Positions 12,101 to 27,100 of a stretch of 64,000 nucleotides of DNA are shown in pieces. Source of the DNA: Tubiluchus corallicola. Its lineage: Eukaryota > Priapulida > Priapulimorpha > Priapulimorphida > Tubiluchidae. The notes under the pieces are model-generated. The model did not search any database, was not told the origin of the DNA, and was given only the letters and a program-made list of their open reading frames with translations. Numbering within the stretch: the first letter of the stretch is position 1; the number at the start of each line of letters is the position of its first letter. Where the stretch lies: positions 525,727 to 589,726 of the forward strand of contig JAQGDQ010000119.1 in assembly GCA_030141605.1 (NCBI GenBank), written 5' to 3'. A program made the position numbers and the translations under genes.

Positions 12101-15100
12101 ATCTAATGTATACTGGATTTATAAACAATACAAAGCATAAACTGTGGCTATGTTCCAAATTTTTCACATTATATTATAACTAAACTCTTGCAGCGAGTAA
12201 CATTAGGAATATTAGTAAGAAAATGATATTCGTATTATGGTCGGAAAGAGAAAGAAAACGAAAATTGTTTGTGTCAGTTCTATGACCGCATCTACCGTTA
12301 TAATTTCCCTCCAACGTCTCTTTAACGCCATCGTAGGTTTGAGTAGTCCATTTTATAGTGCAGCCATTCATGTCGCCGTTAATTTCGTCATCATATCGAC
12401 TACTCAGCCTATCTTTTCCGTAGTAATATGGCATAGCGAAAGGTTCAAAGAAGACCTGCCAAGTATTTTAAAATAGTTATAATTAAGGAGCAAAAGCTCC
12501 TGCATGTACTGTATATTGTTAATATGATGGCATGTTGAAAGTCTTGTAATGTCTTCGATGTTTCTCGTGTCTCCTTAAAGCACTCATGTTCTAGAAGCAG
12601 CTTTCCATTCACCTCGAGATTCGCATTAAAATGACAGATTGTCTAAGTTCATCTGCATTCTGCAGTAAAAGATTTCTGTTATTATTAATTTCCTTTCCGG
12701 TCGGCAGACGTCAGATGACAGCAGGCTGATACATCAATTTTGGCAAAATTTGCAACCTGTTCTAAAAGCGAGCATGCCATGTTTCTTGTTAGCCATGCTC
12801 AAGCATTTGCAGTGGCTCTGAAATTGCCAAACAAGGTTTATCACTCAAAATTGTGTGAAGTACCATAACGATGTTTTACACCTTTGGAAAGTAGACAACA
12901 GTTGACCTACACCTGTATTAAATAGAAATACTACACCAATGTCCTGAAAATTCAAAGCTGAAACAAATTATTGCAAAAATCGGCCAGTCATGAAACCTTT
13001 GTCAGTTACTAGCTAGAATTCAGAGACTACGCATTAAAATAAAATAAAACAATATAAAATATAATTTAAAGCAAATACAAATGAAGAATAAATATCTGCG
13101 TAATTTAGCAATACACAAACATGTGAAAGGTATATGGGTGATCATAGCAAGACTGAAATCTGGCTCACTGAGGCTAATGCAGTAATCCTGTAACATGAGA
13201 CACTGATCAGAGGTATCTTAGCTCATTCAAATGTGAATAAACAAATTCTTTCAACAAGGTAAACAGCCAGATCTGTATGGGGAACAAAACCACCCAAAGC
13301 AAGTACTGAACCTAGTGATGGGCGATTTATAGGTAAATCAAATTAATCAAGATTACAAACATGTATAAATCGGTATAATCGGCAATTAAGCAGTAATTCA
13401 ATTAATGGAAAGCAAACTTTGTGTGTTACACACTGACTAAAAGGCAGTGTTTTAGCACAAATAAATGGAATTCTTGCATTTATTCTTCCTTTTTCTCACC
13501 TTATACAAATTACAGAGTTGCAAACCAGTCATAGAATATTAATGAATGTGTATCTGTCTATAAAAATTAGCTTGCAAGTACGGAAATGGCAGACAGTGAC
13601 AAAAATCATGAAGAAGTTTATAGGCTGTATTTCAGTATTGCAATAATTAAAAAATATGGCTAAAACATACACTAAAAAATTGCTGCAAAAGCTTAATTGT
13701 GATATTGAATTACAAAAACAAGATTGTAATCGTATTACAACGTTTCAAAATCGCCCATCACTAATGGAACCCGTAGTTGTTACAAATTATTCACTGATTA
13801 TTCCCATCGCTGAACTTTAGTAACAAACCATATACACCATGACCACTCGGCTATTCTTGCCATCTCACAACTATAAGCTATACATTGCTCTGTAAAACAA
13901 ATAAGTATCACATCCTTGTTTATCACATGGATAAATCTCTTCATGCTTATAAGCACTTACCTGATCATAGCCACAAAGTGCAATTAAAGATTCATATGCG
14001 TGATATGTGGAATACTAAATATTTATGCTACCTGTTTGTCTGCTTTTAAGATATACATCTCAATCTGATTGTAGCTCGTGAAAAAAGGGCATACTAACTT
14101 AAAGGCCAGATAAGACAGGTTAACGTACATTAGCCAACTTTACTGGGACACAATTACTGGGCCTTTATTAAGTCACTGACCCAAAATGTTCAACAGAATA
14201 TCTGGTTTGTTTATACAGCCTTTATAAATGTCACCTTAACTAGTGACAGTGCAGCCTCTGATAATGCCAACATGTATAATTTTAACTTGTATTTCATATT
14301 TTGCACTTTTTTATGTTTAGTTATATTTTGAACGGTTTTAGTACAGTTGACCTGAATGTAAAGGAGGCCCTTGGCTCATTCTAGCTATTGAATTTAAATA
14401 AAAAGACCTTATCTTATCTCAACCTGTAAAATGAGCAGCAGGAAAATACCAGTCAGCTATGCTGTCGTCCTTGACGCATACGACAGTCTTAGACGGCAGC
14501 AAGTGGTTATCGGACAATGGTACTGTTTAGTCCTGTTTTAAAAATGATTACACATACTCACAGTCACGTCTCCAGTGTCAAACCTAGCCTAAGTAAGAGG
14601 TCGCGCACCGTGAGACCAGAATAATGATGAGATGACAGAAAACCATTCATACTCAAAAAGTTGCACGAGTGTATGCATATATGTAACTTCAGTAAACAAT
14701 CTATAAACTATGTAAATTAACTGCGTAGCTAATTAAATGTAGCCTGTTTATTGTCAAACAAATCAAGAGCGAGCAAGGCGACATTCTTGCACATGTCTAG
14801 TATATCAAAAGTGGTACAGTTAACAATATTTGTGACATTAGGATCACCAAGCCAAGTAAGGTAGCCAATAGTAATTTTGAAGTTTCTAGAAGTGTTTAAC
14901 TGTTGTCAGAAACAAATCTCTGACATGATGATGAAATACTCATTGTACCGAAGTAGTAAGACTTAAAAGTTGTAGGTCATAATCACATGTTATGCTGAGG
15001 TCAAGCATGATAACATACCCAAGACTATTTTTGTTTAGTTGTTATGTAGAAAAGTTTTAAGCAGGTACTTTAAATTAGCTAACACATACAAGTAACTTTG

Positions 15101-18100
15101 CTAAGCAGCATGTAATGTTAAAATTTCCAGCTTTCGTTCTGCTAATGACGGCAAACCAGCGGTTACTGTTATCAAAATAACAGTTTTATATTTACGATTA
15201 TAAAAGAAATAACAGAAACTATACTTATTTAATACAGAATAGACTAACTATCCAGAACCTATTATAACGTACAATTTGCGTTTTATTTTTTCAACATAAG
15301 TATACTGTAAGATAACGGTACTTTAAGATCAAACTGCCGGTAAAATAAAAAGTTACAACAACAGAAATGGAACAAAAGTATAGAAACTCACCTTAGCGTT
15401 GTTGTTGGTCATCATGGATCTCATGAATACTGTGGACAGACTCCGTGGTACAGCCCAGTGCATTATTTTTGGTATGGTTGTCTCCGTAGCCGACATCGTT
15501 GGAAGTTTTCTTTTTCGCCTTTTTCCGAATTTTCTTTTTATTCTATCTGAGATCAGTGTTGTCTGTATCTGTACACGTTCCTGTTACCAACAAAGGCAAG
15601 TTGTTTAATAAATAGTAGACACATAAAGTTAATGATGCCTGAAACTGGACATTGCACCGGCGGCTACTCAGGAGAGCAGCTGGGAGGACGCTCGTGCGAC
15701 TTGTCGCACCATGAATCACTCGCGGTAATCGATAATAAAGATGCCCGGCAGGTAACTTTGGAACTTAGACAACACTGGTGTTTTCTGCTTTTCGCATTCT
15801 TACACTACTGTCGCTGAATGTCCTTAAAATAGCACACTGCGTAAAATACTGTCCTGTTACTGACTTACTGCTACTCTGTCACTTTAAATAAGCTGTTTTT
15901 TTATCCCTTTGTCGTTTAGTTAGTTAGCTTCTAACTGTTCCCGCCAGCGCCGGTACTTTTCCACGACTTTTCCGTTCGTTTCATTGCGACTCGTAAAAAT
16001 TCCTGGGGCGCGAAATAACGTCGAAATGTTTGTTTCATGTGGCAGTTAGTAGAAATTGCTAATCTGGGTTAACCTTGCTGCCACAGCAAACTGCTAATGT
16101 TGACATATTTTTCTAGATTAGCCACTCACTTAGTTGGAATAAGATGGGTGGCTAGGTAATAAATAGCACAGTGTTGGTCTGCTGTTTAATAACCAAGTTA
16201 GAATCAGAATTATATGTTTGTCTTCCAAATAAATACGAAAAATATATAACAATATTTAAAGAAGGGCGGAATAGCAAAAAACCAAAATGATCATCTAGTC
16301 TGCCATCCCTAAACAATGAAACTGCCAATTTTTGCATGGCGCGTGAGCTTAATTTTGGAAAAAAATGAAGAATGTAGGCAAAGAATTAAAATGATGGCAA
16401 GCAATTGTAGAAAATACAATATTATACAAATGACGCAAAACAAATGTGAAAAATAAAAGCAGATCAATATTCAATGAGCAAGCGTACACATGGTTGTATC
16501 CAAATACATTTAAAGCAAATTGATAACAATTTAATCAAGAGAACCATTGACGCGAAGTAGTGTGTACTTGTAAGTTCAGATTGTTTTTAAATTTACTGAA
16601 TAAGAGATAAAACCGTAAAAAAGCAAATTATTAGCCTGCTGTTTATGTCTGAAAATTTTGAACTGAACTACAACTAAACAGTACCTTGAAGGTGTGAACT
16701 GCAATGCATTGGAGCAGTATATGAGTGCATGGTTGCTATAATGTGCAAACTGTTAAATCAACTTGACAATTGTGTTTCTGACAGGTCAGAAAATGAAAAT
16801 TTTGCAAAAAATTGTTGAAAATGACTGATGTCAAGTTGTAACTACTAGCATTAAGTCAATAAATCATTTATTTAGCCAGTCATCTACTTATAATCAGTCT
16901 GTCTATCTGCTAAGCAGTTTATCTTGAGTGAGTTACTTAACCAGTCTGTCTATCTCCTAAGCAGTTTGTTACTAGATGATTTGGCAGTCGGTTAATTAGT
17001 CATTTGGGTATTAATGACTGGCAAACCAATGATCAACCATTCGTTGTGAGTTGCACTGTCAGATGTGCAAGTTACTCAGCATTATCATTGATAATCATTT
17101 AGTTAGCCAGCTGTTCATGTTAGTTAACCAACCATGCATGTTAGTTAGTTAGTTAGTAAGTTGGTCATTAAAGTAGTCAGTCACTAATAGTTTGGTAAGT
17201 TATTCAGCCAGTAATCTAGTCAGTCAGTAAATTGCTCAACTGGTCAGTAAGATAAGATGCCATGTGTTTTGGTTAACTGGTCATTCATGTCATTTAGTCA
17301 GTAAGTCAGTGAATTATGCAGCCATTCGGTCACATAGATGTGATATTTTTTGTATTTGCAATACAGGCCTTCAAGCATCATAACAAAAAATAGCACGCAG
17401 CTAGACTTTACTGAGCTGACAATTAGTTGGCAAAAGAGTCTTAAGAAGTCCTTGTTATTGTGCAAAACAAGTTGTTCAACAGTGTCCTTAATATATCGAA
17501 CCCAAAGATAATAAACTGAAGATCATAAAGTTTATGATCATAAGATCATAAACTCAAGATCATAAAAGACGTGTTATGTTTTTATATTTGCAGGAGTTAC
17601 ACCAGGAGTATTTGTCCAGCTTAGAGGCGACCCACCAATTGCAGCAGAAATGCCTCGTCCAACTGGAGCAACAAAAACAGCAGCTGGAAGCTGTAATGCA
17701 ACAAATGCATATGTATGGTATAAGTTTGTATGTAGCATTGTGGCAGAAGCCAAAATGTCTTGCGCCAGTTCTGACCTAGTTTACTTGATTAGAAATAGCA
17801 ATTAAAAAGAAGTTACATTGCTGGTCTATGGCATGCAGAATAAACGCTTAAAATTGATTTTCATCATGGAAGCGTTACAAATGGCAAAAGTAATGCAGTA
17901 ATAAACCTATTTCAATAAGACTGCGTCACAATGCGATGAGCTGAGTTTTAATGAGACATTCGATGAATGGCTAGTGACGCCATCTGTGTGAAAACAACAA
18001 AAACACGTCACGTTTAATACAATTTTGATGCATTTATTTAATGTATTTATATACAGTGAAATGACCTTTCCACATAATAAACTGTCATGCCTTTTGCTAA

Positions 18101-21100
18101 AGTAAGACATACCTAACCCCATCTTTCAGGATTGGGTAAACTTTATGGTTTTACTCGCTTTAAATGCAGGTAATGCATGTACCATCTACACTCCACAGTC
18201 ATTATGAACTTTATAATATATGTATGAATGGAAATAAAAAATCTTGTAATAATGAAAAACCTTTCCTTTCTTTTCTTCTCCTCTTTGCTTTTCTTTTCTT
18301 TTCTCTTTTTTGTTTCCTTTCTATTCCTCTCTTTCCCTTCCCCTTCCTTTCTGTTCCGTTCCTTTCCTTTGCTTTACTTTTCTTTATTTTCCTTTTCTTG
18401 CCTTCATTTCCTTCCTTTCCCCTCTTTACCTTCCTTTCCTTTTCCTTTTGTTTTCTTTTTATGTGGAATTTTTTACCAGTTTATTCGTTCTTGTCATTAA
18501 GAATAATGTCTACATGTTACGTTATAGTACGTTTTAAAACTATTCAGTAGTCCACATAAACTTGTAGTTCATGTTTAGATGTAGATTTAGTATTTCTTCT
18601 TTTCAACCGTAATTTTCGTTCATTCCTTTACTATGACTTTAGTTCGTTGTCAAGTCCATTGTCAAGGCAAGGAAGCAGCATAATAACAGAAGACAGCACC
18701 GAAAGTGAAACAGCAGTAAACACGATAAAGAAAGAGATGCTTCTTAGAGAAGTCCAGCTGCAAGACATTGAAGGGACATTACCTAGAGAGAGTGGGTAAG
18801 CTATTCAGTTAACCGTGGACTTTTGCAAACTCTTAACAGGTAAAAAATGCTTAGAAAGTATTGCTCAATTCTGTTTGGTTATTTGCTTGTGAAGTAGCCT
18901 AATAAGGAGGTCCATTTCGCCATGATGTTTTTGTTATTCTTATAATATGTTTTTGATTGCCTTTAACTGTACATGTGTAATAAGTGTGACTCTGTCTGCT
19001 TGTTAAAGTAGCCTGTTAAAAAGAGCCTCTGTTTCTCCGTGTAGAAGCCCACAAATGTAATTTGATAAAATCACACACGCCCTATCTCCAGTTCTGTACG
19101 TGGCAATCACAGGAAATGGAGCAAGCGAGAAACCAAATGCTTCATATTCCGGACTAGTTTAGAAAGGGAAAGGAAGGTGAATTTTTAACACACATCATGA
19201 AAAACTGTGTAGGAAAACTATCTAGTAAGAGATATGGTACAACAGTTGCCCAAAAATCAGACCAAATCAATACTTTTTTGGATTATTTACATCTGTATAA
19301 CCAGTTTAGTACCTTACACTGCAGAGAATGTGTCACTTAGAATTATTAGCCAAACGATAAATTGATGATCATTTGTACTCTTTGCAATGGATTCATTGTT
19401 TAATGATACATTCGTTATTTCATTCGATTGATTGCTTTGTTGGTAAACAACTGTATTGCTGCTGTACTAACTGTGAAGGCGATTAATCGATGGACAGGTG
19501 TGAATAATTGATTGACTGTGTGAGACTCACTTATTTGCTTAGTGTCATTAAAAATTTAAAACAGTCTTTGTCCAAATCTCCTGTCCTTCAGCACTACACT
19601 GTTGCTGGCTTCGCTGTGGAGTGTGACATCTTAATTTAATGTCATTTCGGAGGTGGGTCATTGGCCCTTTTATTCCTGTTTTACAAAAATTGCATAACAA
19701 GAACTTTGCTTGGTACTGCAGACAAAATGTGCAAGTAGAAAAATAATCTGAAATATTTGGACGTTTCTTTTTATGTTCTTATTACGCATTTAATATACAT
19801 GCTGGTTGAGCAGCTTTGTAAGCATTGCTTTGTAGCAAATTTATTTATATCATGCAGAAGTGCTCAACACCATGAATACAGTGTGCCTAAATGCTATTAA
19901 CAAAACTGAGAATGATGGCTAAGTAAACACAAGTATGAATAAATTATGACATTTTAATTCATTTTAATTTATTTCTGTAGGAAATATCTCAAAGTTATAT
20001 TGGGTAATATAAACGTATCTCTTCTTGACAAAGGAAAAAAGTGAGTAATGTATTTAACTCCTGCATTTATTCATTTTTTATCCTTTTATCCTTACGTGGT
20101 CAGATTGTGGTGAATAACCAAGTAGTCATGCGCATTTTATTCGCATATGACGCGATCACCTTGGCAGTTTCATTCACCATGTTAACTGTGCTGGAGTGTC
20201 TGTTTTAAGGGGTATTTTACACAAGGGCTCAACAAGCAGCTTGAGAGCATTTTGGAGAAACTTTTTGAGGCAATTTTTGTGTTCTGCAACAACTTACGTT
20301 GATTGGGACAAATAAGCTTTCACAATGTTTTTCTAGACTGAATCATTTCTTAAGATGCAATTTAATCAACTTTTTGCAGATTATGTTCAAAGACGAATTT
20401 CTTTTTGTGTCTGTTGCACATTTCATGGCATTTTGAGGGCATCTGAGAGCACTTGATTCAATTTTTTACATGCAATTGCTTTAACTCTGTTTTTTATCAA
20501 ACTTGTAAATGATCATACTTTCAAATGAACAAAGTTCACATCACTTTTTAATAAAACGGTAGACAACAGTAAGAATTTTCGTAAAATAAACTTGCCAGAA
20601 TAAAGTGTGCTCAATATTAGTTGCAGGGAACAGGTACTGAGATGTTAATCACACTTATCCGTCAGCTAGTTGAACCTACGAAGCTATTTCGTACAAGCTG
20701 AAAATTCTTAAATCTATATGCAGTGGCTGAAAATAAATAGCACTTTAGCATTGTGACAATATATTTCAAATTCAAGAGTTCAAAAAAATAATATTGTTCT
20801 GACTGAAATTTGATCAGTAACAAGTCTGATGAAAACAGAGTTTAAGTACGTAAAAAATTGAATTTAAAGTGCTCTCAGATGAAAGTGGAAAATTACCTAC
20901 TGTAACACTATTATAAAACTACAGATTGTAGGTGGGCTAAGCGGGAGGGCCTAGGAAGTGTATACCCCACCCAGTTTCTATTATTAAAAAATGGCCCTGA
21001 ACTGCAGTTGTTAACGTAATAAAGGGAGGATGTATTTTTTCATGTATTTATTTACTTATAATTATTTACTAAAAGATATTTAATTCTATGAGATTAGTAG

Positions 21101-24100
21101 CTCGTGACTTAATAAGAATACTAATTAAAGTATCACTTGTAAAAATGGCTTAAAAGTTTGCATTTAAATCAGTATGTATGCAAGTATATTGTGTAGTTAC
21201 TAGTTACAATACAAAACTTTCAAAAGTTTTTCTGTCACTTTGGTTTCCTGTTTTAGTTCTAACCCCAAAGCTGCTTCAAATACTGCTGTTTGACTGTCTT
21301 CCATTACCTTGTACAACATACATGTGAAAATTGTTCTGAAGAAAACAAAGGTGTAAGTTTTGGAAAGAGGGCTGTTTTAACCCAATGGCATGCTGGGCAG
21401 TAGCCAGTTAGGACCACAAACATAATGGCCCCATACTAATCTATGCATGTTGTGTCTTGCTGTTAATAGTTACTGTACTATACTAAATGTAAATTGTGTT
21501 TATGAGAATTTCCCAGCATTGTAGAAAAAATAATTTCGGATAATTTGAAGTCTGTGTTTCTCGGTGTTGAAATTGCACTCAGAGTGTTCATGTGCATGAT
21601 GGTGACCAACTGTGCAGAAGAACGTTCTCTTTCAAGACTGAAACTTATAAAAAATCAGCTTCATAGCACAATGAGGCAGCAGCATTCGAACTGGCTTTCA
21701 TTCATGTGTATAAAAAATGACATTCTGAAGATCATTGACTTTAAGTCGTCAATTATAACATAAAACAATTCTCTACAAAGAAATTTTGTAAAGTTTTTTG
21801 TTAAACCTTTGATTAATACCAAATAATTCATAGTAATTTCATGCTGTGCCATCTGCATCTGTATGTTTACCAACTGAGTCTCATTTACATGTTGACATTT
21901 TTGTTTTTCAAGGCTCATTTTATATTGTTGTTATGTTTTTGTTGATTAATTTATGCTGTATGGTATGTTTTTTGATGTTTAAACATTGATATCAACCTTT
22001 ATTATATTATCAACAATATATTGTACTACATTTTTATTCCTGTGAGTGGTTGTGTAGGTAGGGGCCCCCATGCACTGCTTTGTCTGGTGTCCTATAATGC
22101 TGTTAGGACGACTGTTTGGAAACCTACTGTTGTCATTACCGTACCTGGTACAGAGTGGGCTTGTGATTTTCAGTAAAATTACCGCATTTTGTTTCAGATT
22201 CAAGTACAAGGAAGAGTATGAAAAGTTTAAACTCATTCTAACGATGATCTCCATAGCTGTAGCGCTTCTTACATTTGTTTTCCCTTATAGGTGGGTTCTT
22301 AATGTTGTTATAGTTATTGTAATGGTGTTTAATTTTGATTCGTTTTTGTGATGTTGAGCTGCTTCATTATCATTTATACCCTATAGACTGTTGCTGGTGC
22401 CTAATCCAGTCTTATGTTACCATATGTTAAAGTGTAAATGTAACATATTAGAAAAATCACAAAATAGCAATATAAAATAAGGCCGATGAAAAAGCTTGTG
22501 TTCTAGTAACATAACGATATATATATATATTGAAAATAAATGTTGGCGCTTGAAAAAAAATCGATTGTTTTGTTTAGTTTTCTAGACAATCTAGAAATAA
22601 AGCTTAAGCTAGCTGAATCTAGCTTAAACTAGTTAAAACAGCAAGCATACCTGGCTTGTAATTATTTACTATTCTTTATATCTTTCTTTATTTTTTGTTG
22701 TGTTGTTGACCCAGTTATTAGTTCTAAGAATCATTATAACTGTGGTAGTTTGTGGTAACTCAATTGTGAGTGGCTAATTGATATTATGTATAATATCTTA
22801 GTTGATATTGACATGATAAATGAAAAAAAGCCTCAGTGACAGTAATTTCTTTGAATGCTTTTCAAAAAATATTATGGTTATCAAATGAAATAGCACGGGG
22901 TGTTCGTGCACTGTTTCAAAATTTAAAAAAAATTACAAAAAATTTCTGTAATGATTTGACAGTCATCAAGAGTGCTAATGTCTCGCTGCAGCACAACTTC
23001 TGCAGGCTGTTCTGTAAGAGTTTTTTTGTACTATCGTGAGTGAGTTTCAAGTTTGAGGTGATGAACTTTTTATTCTTCTCTTAATTGTTGTTGTTCATTT
23101 TAACCCTAGGTTTTTAGATGCTATCTTCCATTTTCTTCTGGTATGGTACTACTGTACATTAACAATAAGGGAGAGCATACTGCGAGTCAATGGTTCCAGA
23201 ATCAGGGGCTGGTGGAGAGTCCATCATGTCATTTCCACTGTTGTAACTGGAATCATGATAACTTGGTAAGACGCAAATAGAGAGGCTTTTGTTGTATATA
23301 TCTATTTTTATCAATAAACAGATTTAATAAATAAAATAAATTGGTAAGACATTAATGTGCTACGTTATCTTTGCACTATAATCATTAACCAACGAGTTGA
23401 TTAAAGACTATTCAGTCTAACCCGTTTGACAGTCCATTTTGTTAATTAGAGAACTAATTAATCAGCCTCTGGAATAGCTGACAATACAAATGACACAAAA
23501 AAATGGACCTACTGTTTTCTCTGCCGACCATGTCAGCAGATTTGTGTGTGTAAAAGAGAGTAATTATAGAATGTGTGCACTGTTGCTGATCTTGTTGACC
23601 AGTTCTCTTCATGTCTGCCCTGTTGCCGATCTTGTTGACCAGTTCTCTTCATGTCTGCCCTGTTGCCGATCTTGTTGATCAGTTCTCTTCATGTCTGCAC
23701 TGTTGCCGATCTTGTTGACCAGTTCTCTTCATGTCTGCACTGTTGCCGATCTTGTTGACCAGTTCTCTTCATGTCTGCACTGTTGCTGATCTTGTTGACC
23801 AGTTCTCTTCATGTCTGCACTGTTGCCGATCTTGTTGACCAGTTCTCTTCATGTCTGCACTGTTGCCGATCTTGTTGATCAGTTCTCTTCATGTCTGCAC
23901 TGTTGCCGATCTTGTTGACCAGTTCTCTTCATGTCTGCCCTGTTGCCGATCTTGTAGACCAGTTCTCTTCATGTCTGCACTGTTGCTGATCTTGTTGACC
24001 AGTTCTCTTCATGTCTGCACTGTTGCCGATCTTGTTGACCAGTTCTCTTCATGTCTGCCCTGTTGCCGATCTTGTTGACCAGTTCTCTTCATGTCTGCCC

Positions 24101-27100
24101 TGTTGCCGATCTTGTTGACCAGTTCTCTTCATGTCTGCACTGTTGCCGATCTTGTAGACCAGTTCTCTTCATGTCTGCACTGTTGCCGATCTTGTTGACC
24201 AGTTCTCTTCATCAGAATAATGGTGCTACGGATGCATGTTGTGGCTGTTGTTTGAGAAGCACTCTCATTTTTGCTTAGGCGTTGAGGGCATAGCCTTTGC
24301 TGAATAAGCTATTCTTTTTTCCAGAGTCAATGGGAGCTACAAATAGTCTTTGAATTGGGAATCTTAGTGTAATAAAAAAATTAACACCAATGGTACACTA
24401 AACATCAACATTTTATGACCACTCTGCATTATGATCTTGCGACGCATCAGCTTTTTTCTTTGCGAATAAAACAAAAAAGCAGAAAAATTGCAAGATCATG
24501 ATATAGAGTGGTAGTAAAATGTTGATGTTTGGTGCACCATTTGTGCTAATTTTTTTCTTTGCTATTTGCTATAGCTATTATAGAATCATTGGCACTGTTC
24601 AAAGTTTTATTTTTTTAATATTTTTTCTAAATATGTAACATAGTAAAAGAGATGTGCAATGTAGTGAGTCGTATAAAATATACTTAAAAATTTATAGTAT
24701 AATGTTTAAACCTGTCAGCATTTCGTGAGAAATTAACGGTTTAATTTACTTTAGTGTTGACATTACATAAGTTATCATTTGCTGTTCATAATTTATTTAG
24801 GTTTGTAGGCCATTTTTACCATTTTCTTTATCTTGTGGACAGGGCTGGATTACCCTATAGGCTAGTATAGGCTGCAGCCTAAGGCCCCTCAAGCTAGGGA
24901 TGTCCGTACTTTTCATTGCTGAATAATTCATATAACTTAAAATAAAATTTCAACTTTAAAAAAGAGGCCAAGACATCTGAAAATCCAATTTTAAAGTTGC
25001 TCCTCATTTGAGATAAAGGATCTCTGTTTGAGGCATTTTATTTGAGACAAAAGGCCGTTGTTTGGAGCCCTTTATTTAAAATAAAAAATATTCGAGACGA
25101 GTGCGAGCAAATTAAGAGAGTGCATCCGCCTGAGGGAGCCCCATAATTTCATTAACTTAGGGGCCCAAAAGGTCATAATCCAGACCTGCTTATGAATTAG
25201 TGACTTTGCATTGTAAATTAAACCTTGGTTGTTCTGATACAGAATGAACAGTTTTTAATTGTTTTAGTGATGTTTATGGAGTTTGTTTATTATTACGTAA
25301 TCTGCAATTGTTTATTTACATTTACAATTTGGAAGTCATTTTGTTTTTACGTTTTAGGTCAGACGGGGTAATTTATCAAGAATTTAGACAAGATTTCATA
25401 CCATTTTGCTTGTATATATGTAAGTGCTAATTATTAAATTAATGTGTAATAACTCTCGCAGTATTTATAGCAAAAAACTTTGCATCACCAACACTTTTTA
25501 GTAAACGTTGAAAGAACATGTGTTAAAATGATATTCCAATCACTTTTGTAAAATTGTTGAGTAATTAGCTAAATAATTGCTGGATTTTACTTACACCAGT
25601 TGCTTTATACACACAGTTCGGCGATCAGGCGGCCATTCACTGATGACATCACGGCAGGAAACTTGAAAAGACTGACACTATTGCTTGTTGCTTTACTACA
25701 CCTCCCTACATCACAAATTCTGGACATTTTGCACACGCATAACGTCCAAAAAATTACCCAACACAAAACAAATTTCTCTTCTTTCAACATTTCTACACAC
25801 GGCAGCTCATCAGCCAGATCTGATATGCCACCACACTAAACACAAGCACAGACATCGCATAATACTTTTTGGTCAATCCTGCCGTGACATTACCTACTGC
25901 ACGCATTTAACGCTTGGCGAGTAGAAGTACGGTACCATAAATGTTCGAGTGCTGAGATTTAGCACGTTTTATTAATTAATTCACATAATTGCCGTAATTC
26001 ATATAAAATTTTTCATATTGATAAAAATTTACTTTAAGTTTAGGTGTTTTAGGTCATTGTCCCTTTTTTACAGATAAGATCAGAACCTATTAGTGAGTCA
26101 TCCTGCAATACAAATGCTTTTCTTCTGCTGGAGTGGTGAAAATGAAGTGTTTTTATGTATGCAACCTATGACTATTCTTTATATGTAGAAACTGACAAAG
26201 ATGTCTAACTGTAAAAAGAAAATCCATATAATTGTCTTTCATTAGGCTTCATCTTTTTCAGCTATCATTCAGCTGCTTCAGTATCAGTACCAGAAGGGAT
26301 GTTTGTATCGCCTAAAAGCTCTGGGAGAGAAGAAGCACACTATGGATGTGACTGTAGGTAGGTAAAGGTCAAGTAATGAAGGTCAAGGTCAAGTTGAAGC
26401 AGTTATCGAACAGCGGTGCTTTTGTAGTCTTACATTTGACATGTGTTTAAGAGTAATTTTTGCAATTGTTTGCCCCAAGCTTGCCATCTGGCACTTTTTG
26501 GAGGATTGTTTGGACAAAATTAGTTAGTTCTTGAATACAACACTTGTACTGAAGTGTTTACAGACGATTTTTGGCAGCAATATTGGTGATGGTGACTATA
26601 AGCTGGCTTTGAATGCTGTGATGTAACTATTATTTCAAGAACAATATAGTAACATAATTTATTTAAGGCTAAAGATTGGCAAAGAACTGCATTAGGTATG
26701 CACCGGATCCTGTTCTGGATTCTGAGGTCCGGATCCGGTAAAAACGTTCGTCGAATTTTGTACTGCTTGTATTTCTATTTCTCTATATGGAAGTCTCTAA
26801 CAATTGCGAAAAAAATTAGAGAGGCTAAGAAAAAATAGATAACCCCTTCAGTCTCCACTGCCATGAGTTTGTGCTTTAATCTTACTGACCTAATTTAAAC
26901 TAATCGATTTTGTTGTTTAGCATATAGTTAAGCAGGTGTCGCTTTTTAGTTTCCTGTTTTAATTCATTTATCGTGCTTCTGTTTTGCAGATGGCTTTCAT
27001 CAGTGGATGTGGAAAGGACTCGGTTTCCTGTTGCCATTCCTGTTTATAGGATACGTAAGGATCAACTTCAGTTATTGTATTTGTTACTGATGGGTCAAAC

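Noticed and set aside
23576-24212. CRISPR-like array
   Set aside because: Units are contiguous without unique spacers and the host is a eukaryote; this is a minisatellite.
23851-24278. Plus-strand Cys/Leu-rich repeat frames ([15 protein letters not shown] type)
   Set aside because: They are translations of the 40-bp minisatellite in a TMEM120 intron and rotate frame from unit to unit.
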